From positions 1,468,001-1,532,000 of the forward strand of contig NZ_CP012024.1 in NCBI RefSeq assembly GCF_001050115.1: a stretch of 64,000 nt of DNA. Direction: 5' to 3'. This stretch comes from Bacillus smithii. GTDB taxonomy: Bacteria; Bacillota; Bacilli; Bacillales; DSM-4216. The position numbers were made by a program, and so were the translations under genes. The notes under the pieces are model-generated. The model was not told the origin of the DNA, made no database searches, and was given only the letters and a program-made list of their open reading frames with translations. Shown here piece after piece: positions 9,002 to 18,681 of this stretch; position 1 is the stretch's first letter, and every line of letters begins with the position of its first letter.

Positions 9002-10690
9002 CTTAGACGGCACAACCAACACAATAAATTAGTTGTGCCTTTTCCATTTCTCTTCAATAGTGTTTAAATATTCATTTGGTTCTTTTTTGAATCTTCTTTG
9101 TTTTATATGCTCGCCAATACGTTGTTCCCATTTATTCGCTTCAGTTTTATATGCTGAATAATTAACATTTTTTATCATTTGTAGCCCTTCCTGTTCATTA
9201 GAGACATTTTCTACAAATACAATGTTTTCACCGTGTCGGATAATATATCGATTCCAAGTCCGACTACCTGTGATTCTTCGGTGTTTTTGCTTTATTCTTC
9301 TAAAAAAGAGTTCTAAATCATTATTCGTTCTCGGTATAAGTGGATAATCATAAAAGGTGAAAAGTCCTTTCCAAAATCCTTTACTATACTTTAATAGGTT
9401 CTCTACAAACGGTTGATCTTCTTTCCGATTAAGCTCTTTTTCCATTTGGTTTAAATATTGCTTCAATCTGTTTTCGACCCAAAAACTTGTTTTATTCTCA
9501 GAAGGTTCCATAATGGTGGCAATCCTTTTAAATCGTGTATCCCAACGTTTTACGAGTTGATAATCTTCCTTATAGTTATCCACATTTCTGACTATTCTGA
9601 ACAAATTTTCAAGTAGAGGAGTCCCCTTTTTTATCCAGGCATTTTTCAATCGAATCTTTAATCGCATTCGTTCGTTCAAAAACACAAGTGCCTGGTAATT
9701 CGAATGGTGGCTTACCATCTTCTAGAAGAACGGATCGAATAGCCGCAATATAGTCACTTGCTACCTCTTCTTCTATGTTTTTAGATGGAGAATTTTCAAT
9801 TTTTCTTTCAACTTCCCTTATTCCCCTTAGCTTCTTTTTGATATTCGTTTTTAGTTTTCTATCTTTTTCAACTAATGGTTTGGCTATGTCTTTAAAGTAA
9901 TGAAACTGACAATATTGATACGGAATATCTGGAACTATTTGTTCAATTGCTAAACGAATGGATTGTTGCCCATCACTGATAAAACCTTGGATTGGATAAC
10001 CCCAGTCTAAAATGGGTTGAATAATACCTATCAGTTCTTGAGAAGCACTGCTTTTTAAATTATGTGCAGCTAAAATAGTACCACTAAGAACTTCACGGAT
10101 GACATACAATGTTTCGTTACCTTTTTCGGGTTGGACACCATCAATAGATAAGACAAGTCCTCCATGTTCTTTCACAATATTTTCTAATGTCTCTTTCATA
10201 TTTTCTTTAACGCTTGCCCGCAGTAATAACGCATATCTTTCATAAAGTTTCTGTACTTGCCTCTCAGAAATTTTTACTTCTTTTTCCGATAAGATAGTAG
10301 CTATCTCAGATCGAGTCTTATGTTCTTTAAACCGTAAATATCCGATATATGCGATGACATCCATTCCATAAGTAATGTGCTTCATACTTAATTGTTCGGC
10401 TTCAGCTGAACGATATACGGTGTCATTAGAACAGGAGTTATTCTCACATCGGTATCCTAGATTTATGATTTTAAATTCACCTTTTAGGGTAGAAATTGTT
10501 TTTCTCCAAACAGGGTGACAGTATACTAATTTATTACCACATTCTGGACAATTAGTTATCTCGGGTCTAAAGTATTTTGATTCGATTGGATTTAATCTAT
10601 TTTTGGTACGCATAAATAATCACCAACTTAAATAAAATTCAGGTCTATTATAACCTAAATTTAATGTTAGTGTTATTTATTCCGTCTAAG
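9002..10690 (-). mobile_element. Insertion sequence, unassigned family, with 8-bp target duplication
   Basis: Both ends begin CTTAGACGG (9002-9010 and reverse at 10682-10690), and the element is flanked by TTTTTTTT on each side (8994-9001 and 10691-10698), read as an 8-bp target duplication. It holds one transposase gene split by a frameshift. I do not recognise the IS family with certainty; the transposase has the look of MULE/IS256-like DDE enzymes with an N-terminal zinc finger. Confidence 0.75.
9029..10613 (-). pseudogene. DDE transposase, frameshifted
   Basis: The N-terminal frame (334 residues from 10613) has a CPECGNK zinc finger, LVLSIDGVQPEKG and the QYCQFHYFKD block. The C-terminal frame (down to 9029) continues with TPLLENLFRIV and the NNDLELFFRRIKQKHRRITG region. 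They join at six A then four G on the coding strand (T/C run 9623-9632); moving between the frames needs a +1 change, or one base fewer. A simple -1 programmed shift would not restore the frame, so this copy is probably inactive unless transcript slippage repairs it. Confidence 0.75.
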
Positions 10691-10942
10691 TTTTTTTTCC
10701 TTTTTTAAAGGGTGGTTAAAATGCCGAGCAATACATATGCGGCTGTCGGTATGCCATAATAAATTAACTGATTTGTTGGAACGTTGTTCACTTTTTCCAC
10801 CTCCCTCTTTATAGCCTCCCCTTAAGCTTTGCTTTTCATGATAAATGGTTGGCCATGGAATTGACAAAATTTTAATTCAATTTATAGTGGAAGTAGACGA
10901 AAAAAATGAAAATTCACTGTATGTAAAGGGTGGATCTACATA

Positions 10943-11674
10943 ATGGCAGAGAATGCTCGAATAAATACTATTTCATATCCATATTCGGAAGAGGGGTTTT
11001 GGCAAGGGGCGAAAGACTGCGTGCCCACATTATTGGGCTATTGGAGCATCGGTTTTGCAGCCGGTGTGGTGGAAAAAACAGCGGGGCTTACCATCGCGGA
11101 AATTGTGCTGATTTCCCTTATTCTTTATGCCGGATCGGGGCAATTTATTGCATCAGGAATGATCGCGGCCGCAAATCCTGTTTCCGCTATTATTTTTACG
11201 ATCTTTTTTATTAATCTTCGTCATCTTCTCATGAGTGCAGCGATATCCCCTTATTTTCGTCATCTTCCTTTGTGGAAAAATGTGTTGACCGGTTCGTTGT
11301 TAACGGATGAAACATTTGGCGTTGCGATGAATCATTTATCTAATCGAGCAGCCGGAAGTTTTAAATGGATGCTCGGTTTGAATGTCACTGCTTATGTCAA
11401 CTGGCTAATTGGCAATGTAGCAGGGGGATTTTTTGGAGAATGGATTTCAGATCCGAATGCATTTGGACTTGATTTTGCCCTGCCAGCGATGTTTATTGGA
11501 TTGCTTGTTTTACAGATTACTAGCAGAAAAAAATGGATGGTCGATTTAGCAGTGGCTATATGCAGTGCATCATCGATCGTGATCTTAAGCTTTTTTGTTT
11601 CGGGCAGCACGGGAGTGATTACCGCAGCCATCGTGGCGGCAACAGCGGGGGTGTTTATTGAAAAATGGAAATAA
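10943..11674 (+). CDS. azlC: Branched-chain amino acid exporter, large subunit AzlC
   Basis: 243 residues, multi-helix inner-membrane protein with the YWSIGFAAGVV and LYAGSGQFIASGMI segments of the AzlC family. Together with AzlD it exports branched-chain amino acids and analogues such as azaleucine. AAAGGGTGG precedes ATG 10943. The stop overlaps the azlD start by 10 bp, so the two are translationally coupled. Confidence 0.88.
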   Translation: MAENARINTISYPYSEEGFWQGAKDCVPTLLGYWSIGFAAGVVEKTAGLTIAEIVLISLILYAGSGQFIASGMIAAANPVSAIIFTIFFINLRHLLMSAAISPYFRHLPLWKNVLTGSLLTDETFGVAMNHLSNRAAGSFKWMLGLNVTAYVNWLIGNVAGGFFGEWISDPNAFGLDFALPAMFIGLLVLQITSRKKWMVDLAVAICSASSIVILSFFVSGSTGVITAAIVAATAGVFIEKWK

Positions 11675-11991
11675 GATCATATGTTTTGGCGGTTATTATT
11701 GGATCGGGGATTGTCACGATCATACCGCGAATTCTTCCGCTGATGATTTTAAGCCGATTTCAATTGCCCCAATGGGCTGAACGTTGGTTAAGCCATGTGC
11801 CTGTTGCGGTCATGACGGCCCTGTTGGCGCAAGAGCTGCTGCTTTCAAACGGAAAATTTTCGATCATGGAAAATCGACTGGAGTTGTTGGCAGCTATACC
11901 GGCATTTGTGGTGGCGCTTGCGACCCGTAGTTTATTAGGGACGGTTGTGATAGGAATTGTCGCGATGATGGCTGCGCGCTTTTTTATTTAG
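11665..11991 (+). CDS. azlD: Branched-chain amino acid exporter, small subunit AzlD
   Basis: 108-residue membrane protein of the AzlD family with three to four helices (RILPLMILSRFQLPQWAERWL and following). It overlaps the 3' end of azlC. The stop codon lies only a few bases from the 3' end of intron copy 2, so any terminator once located here now lies beyond the intron. Confidence 0.87.
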   Translation: MEIRSYVLAVIIGSGIVTIIPRILPLMILSRFQLPQWAERWLSHVPVAVMTALLAQELLLSNGKFSIMENRLELLAAIPAFVVALATRSLLGTVVIGIVAMMAARFFI

Positions 11992-11997
11992 GTTAGA

Positions 11998-12637
11998 ATC
12001 GAGTAGGAGGGAGCGATTAACTCCCGTCCTCTCACACCACCGTACGTACGGTTCCGTATACGGCGGTTCAATTAAGATAATTGACGCAAGTCTTTATAAC
12101 TTCCGTGAATAGCTGTTCTCTTTATGCCAGTGGTCACTCCACCCTCCAAGAGGTCTCCCACGGGATTCACCGCTTCCTCCCTCAAGTGAGGTACTACGTT
12201 TTCTGTGTTCATCATGACTCACTGAATACCAAGGGCTATTCTCTCTTAATTGTTCGGTCCTTCTTAGTTGTTCTAGACCAACTAATACTATGACCTCTGC
12301 TGACTTCTGACGGTTCAGCTACTTATCACTAAGTAGGTTATGAAGAGTACTTCACATATCCGCCAGACCTCCCCGGGTAAGTACATGCACTTTCACACCA
12401 TCTATCCGCCTCATTTACTCGATATGACCTTCGACAGAAAGAGCTTTGTTTTGTTATGCAAACTCACTCAATCATACCTAGCCTTATATGAGGTTCGTGT
12501 TCCTCGGACCGGTGTTTTGCCTCCAGCTTCCTTCAGATTCCGCGTCACCACGGACACCCTTGCTCTTGGCTAACCTCTACTTCTGTCTTCGGGGTTCGGG
12601 ACTTACACCCTATAGTTCATGTACATGCCGGGCGCAC
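11998..12637 (-). mobile_element. Group IIC intron, ORF-less, copy 2 (inverted)
   Basis: 640 bp in minus orientation, beginning GTGCGCC at 12637 and ending CGAT at 11998. Open frames read across it have the same translations as those across copy 1, so the two are identical or nearly so. It lies immediately downstream of the cdd terminator, again the class C target. No reverse transcriptase is encoded. With copy 1 it forms a pair of inverted repeats about 10.5 kb apart. Confidence 0.88.
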
Positions 12638-12673
12638 ATAAAAAAGCTGGCTTAACCGATGAAAAAGCCAGCT
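12638..12673 (-). terminator. Intrinsic terminator of cdd, target of intron copy 2
   Basis: AGCTGGCTT at 12645-12653 pairs with AAGCCAGCT at 12665-12673, with a T run on the minus strand directly before the intron. Confidence 0.85.
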
Positions 12674-12747
12674 CGACTCAAAACTGAAATGAGTGATTAT
12701 TTCTTCCTGCAATTTGGGATCAAGGACATCTCCTTGATCTCCTTTCA

Positions 12748-13155
<408 letters not shown>

Positions 13156-13228
13156 TTAGAGAAATTTTGTAAAACGGGAGCGGGCTGAAAATGTGCGGAT
13201 TTGTTGTCCTCTTTACATTTCTAACTTT

Positions 13229-13885
13229 TTAAGCTTGACCTGTCACAATTTTTACGCCCGCACTGGCTCCGATACGATTTGCCCCTGCTTTTTCCATCGC
13301 CAGCAAGTCTTCTGCCGTTCGAATTCCTCCAGAAGCTTTCACCCCAAAATCCGGTCCAACCGTTTTACGCATTAATGCAACATCTTCCACTGTTGCTCCT
13401 CCTGTCGAAAAACCGGTAGATGTTTTGACAAAATCTGCTCCGGCTTTGACTGCTAATTGACAAGCGAGCACTTTTTCCTCTTCTGTCAGCAAGCAGGCTT
13501 CAATAATCACTTTCACCAGCGCTTTTCCCTTTGCTGCTTCCACGACGGCTCGAATATCATTTTCCACCAATTCCAGATCACGACTTTTAAGAGCCCCGAT
13601 ATTGATCACCATATCCACTTCTTCGGCTCCATTTTGAATGGCATTGGTCGTTTCAAAAGCTTTAACTTCAGGCGTGGTTGCGCCGAGTGGAAAACCGATG
13701 ACGGTACATACTTTCACATCGGTATCTTTTAAAATTTCATAAGCGGTTTTCACCCAAAACGGGTTTACGCATACCGAAGCAAAACCGTATTTTTTGGCTT
13801 CTTCCGCCAACCGGACGATATCATCCTTCGTAGCATCGGCTTTTAATAATGTATGATCAATCATGTTTGCTTTTTCCAACAACAT
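13229..13885 (-). CDS. deoC: Deoxyribose-phosphate aldolase
   Basis: 218 residues. Cleaves 2-deoxyribose 5-phosphate to glyceraldehyde 3-phosphate and acetaldehyde. A TIM barrel with Schiff-base K154 (DFVKTSTGF), K183 (GVKASGG) and D91 ([10 protein letters not shown]). It lies between nupC and cdd. The 228-bp gap to nupC holds a short TTTCCTTTTAAAGGAAA palindrome (about 13936-13952). Confidence 0.94.
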   Translation of the reverse strand: MLLEKANMIDHTLLKADATKDDIVRLAEEAKKYGFASVCVNPFWVKTAYEILKDTDVKVCTVIGFPLGATTPEVKAFETTNAIQNGAEEVDMVINIGALKSRDLELVENDIRAVVEAAKGKALVKVIIEACLLTEEEKVLACQLAVKAGADFVKTSTGFSTGGATVEDVALMRKTVGPDFGVKASGGIRTAEDLLAMEKAGANRIGASAGVKIVTGQA

Positions 13886-14113
13886 CGAAGTACATCTCCT
13901 TAACCGTATATTTTTCTATCGGCAGCAGCTGCTATTTCCTTTTAAAGGAAAACAGGATCTTGTCTTATTTTCAAAGCCGAAAGATGTGAAATTGCCATGA
14001 ATTTTGAATTTCACCCTTACTGACCACTGCTGGCATCCATGGTATCACTCTACTTTCATTTTGTTAAACCACAACATGAAGACGGATCCTTTTTATTCAA
14101 CCACCATTCCCTA

Positions 14114-15295
14114 TTACAAAAATAAACCGATAATCGTCCCGGATAAAATGGACGCCAAAGTTGAACCATACAATAATTTTAAGCCAAAATTCGCCACTGC
14201 GTCTCCTTGTTTGTCATTTAACGCTTTCACGGCGCCAGTGACAATTCCGATCGAACTAAAATTCGCGAAACTGATCAGGAACACGGAGACAATTCCAACT
14301 GTTTTTTCGGACAGCGAGTGGGATATTTTTGTAAAATTAGCCATCGCCACAAATTCATTTGTCACTAATTTTGTAGCCATGATGCTGCCGGCTTTGACTG
14401 CTTCTCCCCAAGGAACACCCATTAAAAAGGCGATAGGAGAAAAGACATAGCCGAGTATTGTTTGGAATGATATATGGAAGACCAGCGTAAAGAGATAATC
14501 AATTAAGTTGATCAATGCAATAAATCCAATTAACATCGCTGCTACAATAATAGCTACTTTCAGCCCATCCAAGATACTTTCGCTGATCATTTGAAAAAAG
14601 CTCAATTTTTTTGTTTCTTCAACGACAAGCAAGTCCTCTTCCTCTGAAATTTCATAAGGATTAATGATATTTCCGACAATCAAAGCGGAAAATATATTGA
14701 GTATTATCGCAATCACGACGTATTTCGGCTCCAGCATGGTCATATAAGCACCGACAATCGATATGCTGACAGCGCTCATAGCCGACGTACATAGTGTGTA
14801 CAAACGCTTCCGGGAAATGTGTCCAATTTGCTTTTTCGTCGTCAAAAACACTTCTGATTGTCCTAAGACAGCAGAAGAAACCGCAATGTAATTTTCTAGT
14901 TTCCCCATCCCGTTTAGTTTGCTTAAAACAAGGCCAACATATTTAATAATCACAGGCAAAATTTTGAAATAGTTCAAAATACCGATCAAAACCGAAATAA
15001 AAATAATAGGCATTAACACATCAAGAAAAAAATTGGATATCCCTTTGTTTTCCAACCCTCCAAAAACAAAGTCGACCCCTTTACTGCCCATCTCAAGCAA
15101 TTTACTGAACATTTTCGACACAAATCCAATGACCGAAATGCCTGCTTTTGTATTAAACATAATAAAAGCAAGTACTAATTGGGCAATCAGCATAGTAAAA
15201 ATTGCCTTATAGCGCACATGTTTTCGATCATAGCTGACCAACATGGCAAGCCCATACACTAACAGCAAACCAGTTAGAAAAAAAACAACTCTCAC
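14114..15295 (-). CDS. nupC: Concentrative nucleoside transporter
   Basis: 393 residues, CNT family, proton- or sodium-coupled uptake of pyrimidine nucleosides. Motifs include the LAFIMFNTKAG region, the SEVFLTTKKQIGHISRKRLYTL segment and PWGEAVKAGSIMATKLVTNEFVA. I choose GTG 15295 because GGAGGAGA lies 6-7 nt upstream and the length then equals typical Bacillus NupC; the longer frame from 15337 has no such site. First gene of the nupC-deoC-cdd run. Confidence 0.9.
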   Translation of the reverse strand: MRVVFFLTGLLLVYGLAMLVSYDRKHVRYKAIFTMLIAQLVLAFIMFNTKAGISVIGFVSKMFSKLLEMGSKGVDFVFGGLENKGISNFFLDVLMPIIFISVLIGILNYFKILPVIIKYVGLVLSKLNGMGKLENYIAVSSAVLGQSEVFLTTKKQIGHISRKRLYTLCTSAMSAVSISIVGAYMTMLEPKYVVIAIILNIFSALIVGNIINPYEISEEEDLLVVEETKKLSFFQMISESILDGLKVAIIVAAMLIGFIALINLIDYLFTLVFHISFQTILGYVFSPIAFLMGVPWGEAVKAGSIMATKLVTNEFVAMANFTKISHSLSEKTVGIVSVFLISFANFSSIGIVTGAVKALNDKQGDAVANFGLKLLYGSTLASILSGTIIGLFL

Positions 15296-15323
15296 AGCAG
15301 CTCTCCTCCAATAACATGTTAAT

Positions 15324-15370
15324 GGCAGCGGTTTCAATCCAAACTAAAAGAAATAATTAGAACCGCTGCC
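15324..15370 (-). promoter_or_regulatory. Leader hairpin upstream of nupC
   Basis: GGCAGCGGTT at 15324-15333 is exactly complementary to AACCGCTGCC at 15361-15370, with a 27-nt AT-rich loop, ending about 15 nt before the nupC ribosome binding site. It may be an operator (DeoR-like control is usual for such operons) or an RNA structure; no T run follows it. Confidence 0.45.
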
Positions 15371-15823
15371 CAAATGAATAGACGATCTAACCATTCTCGG
15401 AAATACTATACCAAGATATCAATCTATTGTAAACAACGAAATAAAACAGCTAAAACTCACGTCGAAAAGCAGATTGGATCAAGCGAAATGCCAAAATTCA
15501 TTCCTTTATAACGGGCCGTCTTTTGTTTTTGCAAGTGAAGCGACAGAAAACCTGTTTCTCTTTTTTGGATTAAGCGGAACCATTTTGTTCATACTTTTAT
15601 CATAGTAAAAATTCTTTTACGACCCTTTTTCCTTTCATATGGAAATAAATAAAAATTCTATTGCATGAAAATTAGATCCATTCTTTTCAGCGAATATTCA
15701 TTTATATTTTATTTTTTTAAATTTTTTAAAAAATGGGGTACACAACAAGAGAAATGTCGTGTATACTGTATTATAACAGAAACAAGATTTTATAATCTGT
15801 ATTATAAAAAGGAGGTGCCTGAA
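15371..15823. other. Divergent intergenic region nupC / YhfH-like 1
   Basis: About 450 bp, AT-rich. The right part carries TTTTATAAT-CTGT-ATTATAAAA (15788-15809) directly before the YhfH-like ribosome binding site and a further TATTAT box near 15770. The half-sites equal those of Per/Fur-type boxes, but the spacing is four rather than one. Otherwise nothing recognised. Confidence 0.4.
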
Positions 15824-15958
15824 ATGGTTCAAAGTCCGGTTGAATTTTTCCAAAGCATATCCACTAAAGTTTGTTCTGTATGCGGCAAGCATATGGATGA
15901 GCAAGCGGAATCTTATATGATGGAGTGCGATCGCTGCCTTGCGCAATCAGAAGAATAA
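15824..15958 (+). CDS. YhfH-family zinc-ribbon microprotein 1
   Basis: 44 residues, starting at ATG 15824 thirteen bases after the first base of GGAGGTG. CSVCGK and CDRCLA form a four-cysteine zinc ribbon, and the N-terminus VEFFQSISTK is typical of the Bacillus YhfH family. Function unknown. A close paralogue follows 100 bp downstream. Confidence 0.75.
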   Translation: MVQSPVEFFQSISTKVCSVCGKHMDEQAESYMMECDRCLAQSEE

Positions 15959-16058
15959 CATCCGTTTCATCCACTTCATAAGTTCATTATTTTTTCATTG
16001 AGACAATATTCGGCTTCATTAGAACAAAAATGGAAAAATTTGATAAGGAGGAATAAAA

Positions 16059-16193
16059 ATGGTTCCAAGTCCTGTTGAAATGTTCCGTGATCTTCCTAAA
16101 AAAGTTTGTCCGGAATGCGGTGAATATATTGAAGAACAGGCTGAATCGTATATGATGGAATGCGACCGCTGCTTAGCCAACAAAGAAGAATAA
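16059..16193 (+). CDS. YhfH-family zinc-ribbon microprotein 2
   Basis: 44 residues at ATG 16059 behind AAGGAGGAA. CPECGE and CDRCLA give four cysteines; the C-terminal half (EQAESYMMECDRCLA) is identical to the upstream copy, so the pair arose by tandem duplication. Function unknown. Confidence 0.75.
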   Translation: MVPSPVEMFRDLPKKVCPECGEYIEEQAESYMMECDRCLANKEE

Positions 16194-16284
16194 GCTTCTT
16201 AAAACATTGCTTAGACCTTTGAAAGTCCAGTTGATCGGTGGATGGATGTACGGATCGGTATTAAAGGAGCAGTTGGTGTCAACC

Positions 16285-16520
16285 AAAAAGGTAAACTGGA
16301 AATGGAAAAAAGAAGCTCTTACGGTTTTTCATCTATTAGGACGGTTAAAAAATGGGAAGGAAAATGATTCCTTCCCGTTTTCTTTATGTGCGCCCGGCAT
16401 GTACATGCCGGGCGCACATAAAGAAAACGGGAAGGAATCATTTTCCTTCCCATTTTTTAACCGTCCTAATAGATGAAAAACCGTAAGAGCTTCTTTTTTC
16501 CATTTCCAGTTTACCTTTTT
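16285..16520. repeat. Perfect 236-bp palindrome at a rearranged intron site
   Basis: Two 118-base arms meet at 16402/16403. Each arm contains a terminator hairpin (GGGAAGG...CCTTCCC plus T tract) followed by the first 15 bases of the group IIC intron (GTGCGCC...). I checked the arms base by base and they are exact complements. The centre is the CATGTACATG palindrome that is present naturally in the intron 5' end. Confidence 0.92.
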
Positions 16521-16651
16521 CTTAAGAGTAAAATCGAGTAGGAGGGAGCGATTAACTCCCGTCCTCTCACACCACCGTACGTACGGTGGTGTGAGAGGAC
16601 GGGAGTTAATCGCTCCCTCCTACTCGATTTTACTCTTAAGAAAAAGGTAAA
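16510..16651. repeat. Perfect 142-bp palindrome made of the intron 3' end
   Basis: Arms of 71 bases meet at 16580/16581. They hold the last 48 bases of the intron (16581-16628 on plus, ending CTCGAT) plus the 3' flank up to AAAAAGGTAAA. The centre is ACCGTACGTACGGT, natural in intron domain V. It overlaps the first palindrome by 11 bp. Confidence 0.92.
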
Positions 16652-17403
16652 TTCTGCAAAAATAAAGCAGCGGACAAAGAACGTTTAGCAAGCATATGAA
16701 AATAAGCCGTATGAACGGATAAAACGGCAATGATGATAATGTTTTTAATCGCTTTTCGCTTTTCTTCATCCAGCTGGAAATGCTCCTGAACCATTTCCTC
16801 TGCCTTATATTTAATAATTCTTTCGATCGTTTCGATCGTTCCTTCATTCGGTAAGCGGTTTTCGCTCAAAGAATGATCATTGATTTCTTCAAACAGAGTA
16901 GAGTAACATGCATACAGATGAATAGGATTGATGAGATCATCTTTTTGGTCATCAGGATCGTTGATAATCAACTTTAATAGTTGACGAATGGATTCAAAGT
17001 CAAGGGCTGTTTTTAAATCCTCTACAATGAATAAAAGCGCGGTTTGCTCAAGTGAATATTTTTTTCCTTTTTGGGGAGAGCCGATCATTTCTTTAATATC
17101 CCGTTTAATCCAGTTTTGTAACGCCGTGACAGAAAAATTAGTGTACTCGATTTGATTGCCAAGTGCTGCTATTTCGTTTAAAGAAAAACCTCTATCGAGT
17201 TTATTCGTTTTTATGATTTTTTCAAAAATGGGCGGAAGCGTTCCAACGTTCGCAGCATTTGGATCGAGTTCGGAGAGAGAACCATGTTCTTCAGAGTGAA
17301 TCCATGCTTCTTGCAGTACCGAAAGCGGTGGTTTTTTGCTCCAACCTTTTAATGAAAGGAGAAGGAACGCCATTTCCTTTCTTGTTAATTGAAAGGTATT
17401 CAC
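16636..17403 (-). CDS. DUF1836 (YkrK-like) protein
   Basis: 255 residues, soluble, starting FQLTRKEMAFLLLSLKGW and containing a FSLNEIAALGNQIEYTNFSVTALQNWIKRDIK segment that looks like a MerR-type helix-turn-helix. This matches the DUF1836 family, of which YkrK is a repressor in B. subtilis. A DNA-binding role is inferred; targets unknown. Its stop codon lies in the 3' flank of the rearranged intron. Confidence 0.75.
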   Translation of the reverse strand: MNTFQLTRKEMAFLLLSLKGWSKKPPLSVLQEAWIHSEEHGSLSELDPNAANVGTLPPIFEKIIKTNKLDRGFSLNEIAALGNQIEYTNFSVTALQNWIKRDIKEMIGSPQKGKKYSLEQTALLFIVEDLKTALDFESIRQLLKLIINDPDDQKDDLINPIHLYACYSTLFEEINDHSLSENRLPNEGTIETIERIIKYKAEEMVQEHFQLDEEKRKAIKNIIIIAVLSVHTAYFHMLAKRSLSAALFLQNLPFS

Positions 17404-17636
17404 GAAGTTTCCTCCTATTTACAAGTTCTTTTGAACTTATCTTACGCTTTGATATTAAGAAAGTCAAATGACTTTGTTACTAAATGAACTTCATGTCGTT
17501 ACATTTTCTTTTCAAAATGAAAGAAATTCTACTTGAATATTTTTGAATAAGATCATATAATAAGTTCATAAGAACCTGAACATGACGGTTCTTTAAACTA
17601 AAATGAAAAATTATAGAAAAGGAGTCGAATTCATCG

Positions 17637-18077
17637 ATGTTCAAAAAATGGGTTAAATGGCTTTCTTCATTGGCTCTTGTTTTTTCCCTTGTTGGACTAG
17701 GTATGGTAGACAGCGCATCGGCAAAAGGATACAGATCTGGAAAAGGATTTTATCAGCCGAGTCACAGCCAGCAAGTTGTTCCGAACAAAAATCAAAATTC
17801 TAGCATCTTCAATTCGTCAAAATCGAACACTACCCCATACACTCATACGGTTCCACAAAAAAGCAGCAAAGGCAGTTTTGCCAAAGGGCTTTTATTGGGT
17901 GGTCTAGGCGGATTTTTAGCAGGAAGTTTGTTTCATGGTCTCGGACCAATCAGCTCCATGCTGGGATTTGTCATCAATTTATTTCTTCTATATGCCGTTG
18001 TCATGCTGGTGGTGAGCGCTATAAGATTGATCTTTAATCGCAGACATCAAAGGGAGTATGACTCATGGAGACGTTAA
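17637..18077 (+). CDS. Secreted/membrane protein with signal peptide and glycine-rich helix
   Basis: 146 residues. A signal peptide (residues 1-29, LALVFSLVGLGMV then SASA), a low-complexity Ser/Asn/Lys stretch, a glycine-rich membrane turn (GLLLGGLGGFLAGSLFHGLG) and one more helix before a basic tail. The layout resembles the N-terminal half of Tim44-like bacterial membrane proteins, without the Tim44 domain. It overlaps the next gene by 13 bp, so they are coupled. Confidence 0.6.
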   Translation: MFKKWVKWLSSLALVFSLVGLGMVDSASAKGYRSGKGFYQPSHSQQVVPNKNQNSSIFNSSKSNTTPYTHTVPQKSSKGSFAKGLLLGGLGGFLAGSLFHGLGPISSMLGFVINLFLLYAVVMLVVSAIRLIFNRRHQREYDSWRR

Positions 18078-18358
18078 AACTTTCTGAACAAGAAATCATA
18101 AATGCCGTCTGTGTTTATGTAGCGGCGAAAGCAAATGTTCGCCCAGAAGATGTCATTACTGAATTACTGTACGATGATGACACTGGATTTGGAGCAGAAG
18201 GAGAAATTGCAGGCGTATTGCATCCATTGACAGAACCACAACTTATTGAGGCGATCAGAGGTTGGATTAAGAGCGAGTATCAAATTGATCCGTATGCGGC
18301 TGGAATTCAACTGAAATTAGATGATCATGAAGGAATTATCGCTATGATAAACGAATAA
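18065..18358 (+). CDS. YxcD-like DUF2653 protein
   Basis: 97 residues, soluble and acidic, with LSEQEIINAVCVYVAAK and YDDDTGFGAEGEI. This fits the DUF2653/YxcD family of unknown function. The start lies inside the preceding membrane-protein gene, suggesting a two-gene operon ended by the terminator at 18392. Confidence 0.7.
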   Translation: METLKLSEQEIINAVCVYVAAKANVRPEDVITELLYDDDTGFGAEGEIAGVLHPLTEPQLIEAIRGWIKSEYQIDPYAAGIQLKLDDHEGIIAMINE

Positions 18359-18391
18359 AGACATCCAAAATTTTAATATTGTGGCGTTTGA

Positions 18392-18426
18392 AGTCTCCTT
18401 GGGTAAAACCCGAGGAGATTTTATTT
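18392..18426 (+). terminator. Intrinsic terminator
   Basis: TCTCCTTGGGT pairs with ACCCGAGGAGA, followed by a T-rich tract. Confidence 0.85.
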
Positions 18427-18681
18427 TATCATGAAATCATTGCGTATATTTGTAGACTTATACCCACCAAAAGATGAAAAGTTTGAAAATGATGAAATAA
18501 ATAACATCTAAGAATGGGGATTAATGAAATAATAGAAGAAATCATACATGTTTCAACGTAGAGGAAAACGGGGTTTAAACACAATAAAAAATGTTGGAAC
18601 AACGAGAATTTTCTAAGTGGAAATTTTCCAATGGAAATGAAACAAAGGATGAAAGGAAAAACCATTCATCCTTTAGCCTAA

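Noticed and set aside
8977-10770. Small gene interrupted by the T8-flanked IS
   Set aside because: Joining the flanks gives only a short, unconvincing frame; the site looks like intergenic DNA.
16207-16476. 89-codon plus-strand frame
   Set aside because: It runs through the first palindrome, so the reading frame is an accident of the inverted duplication.
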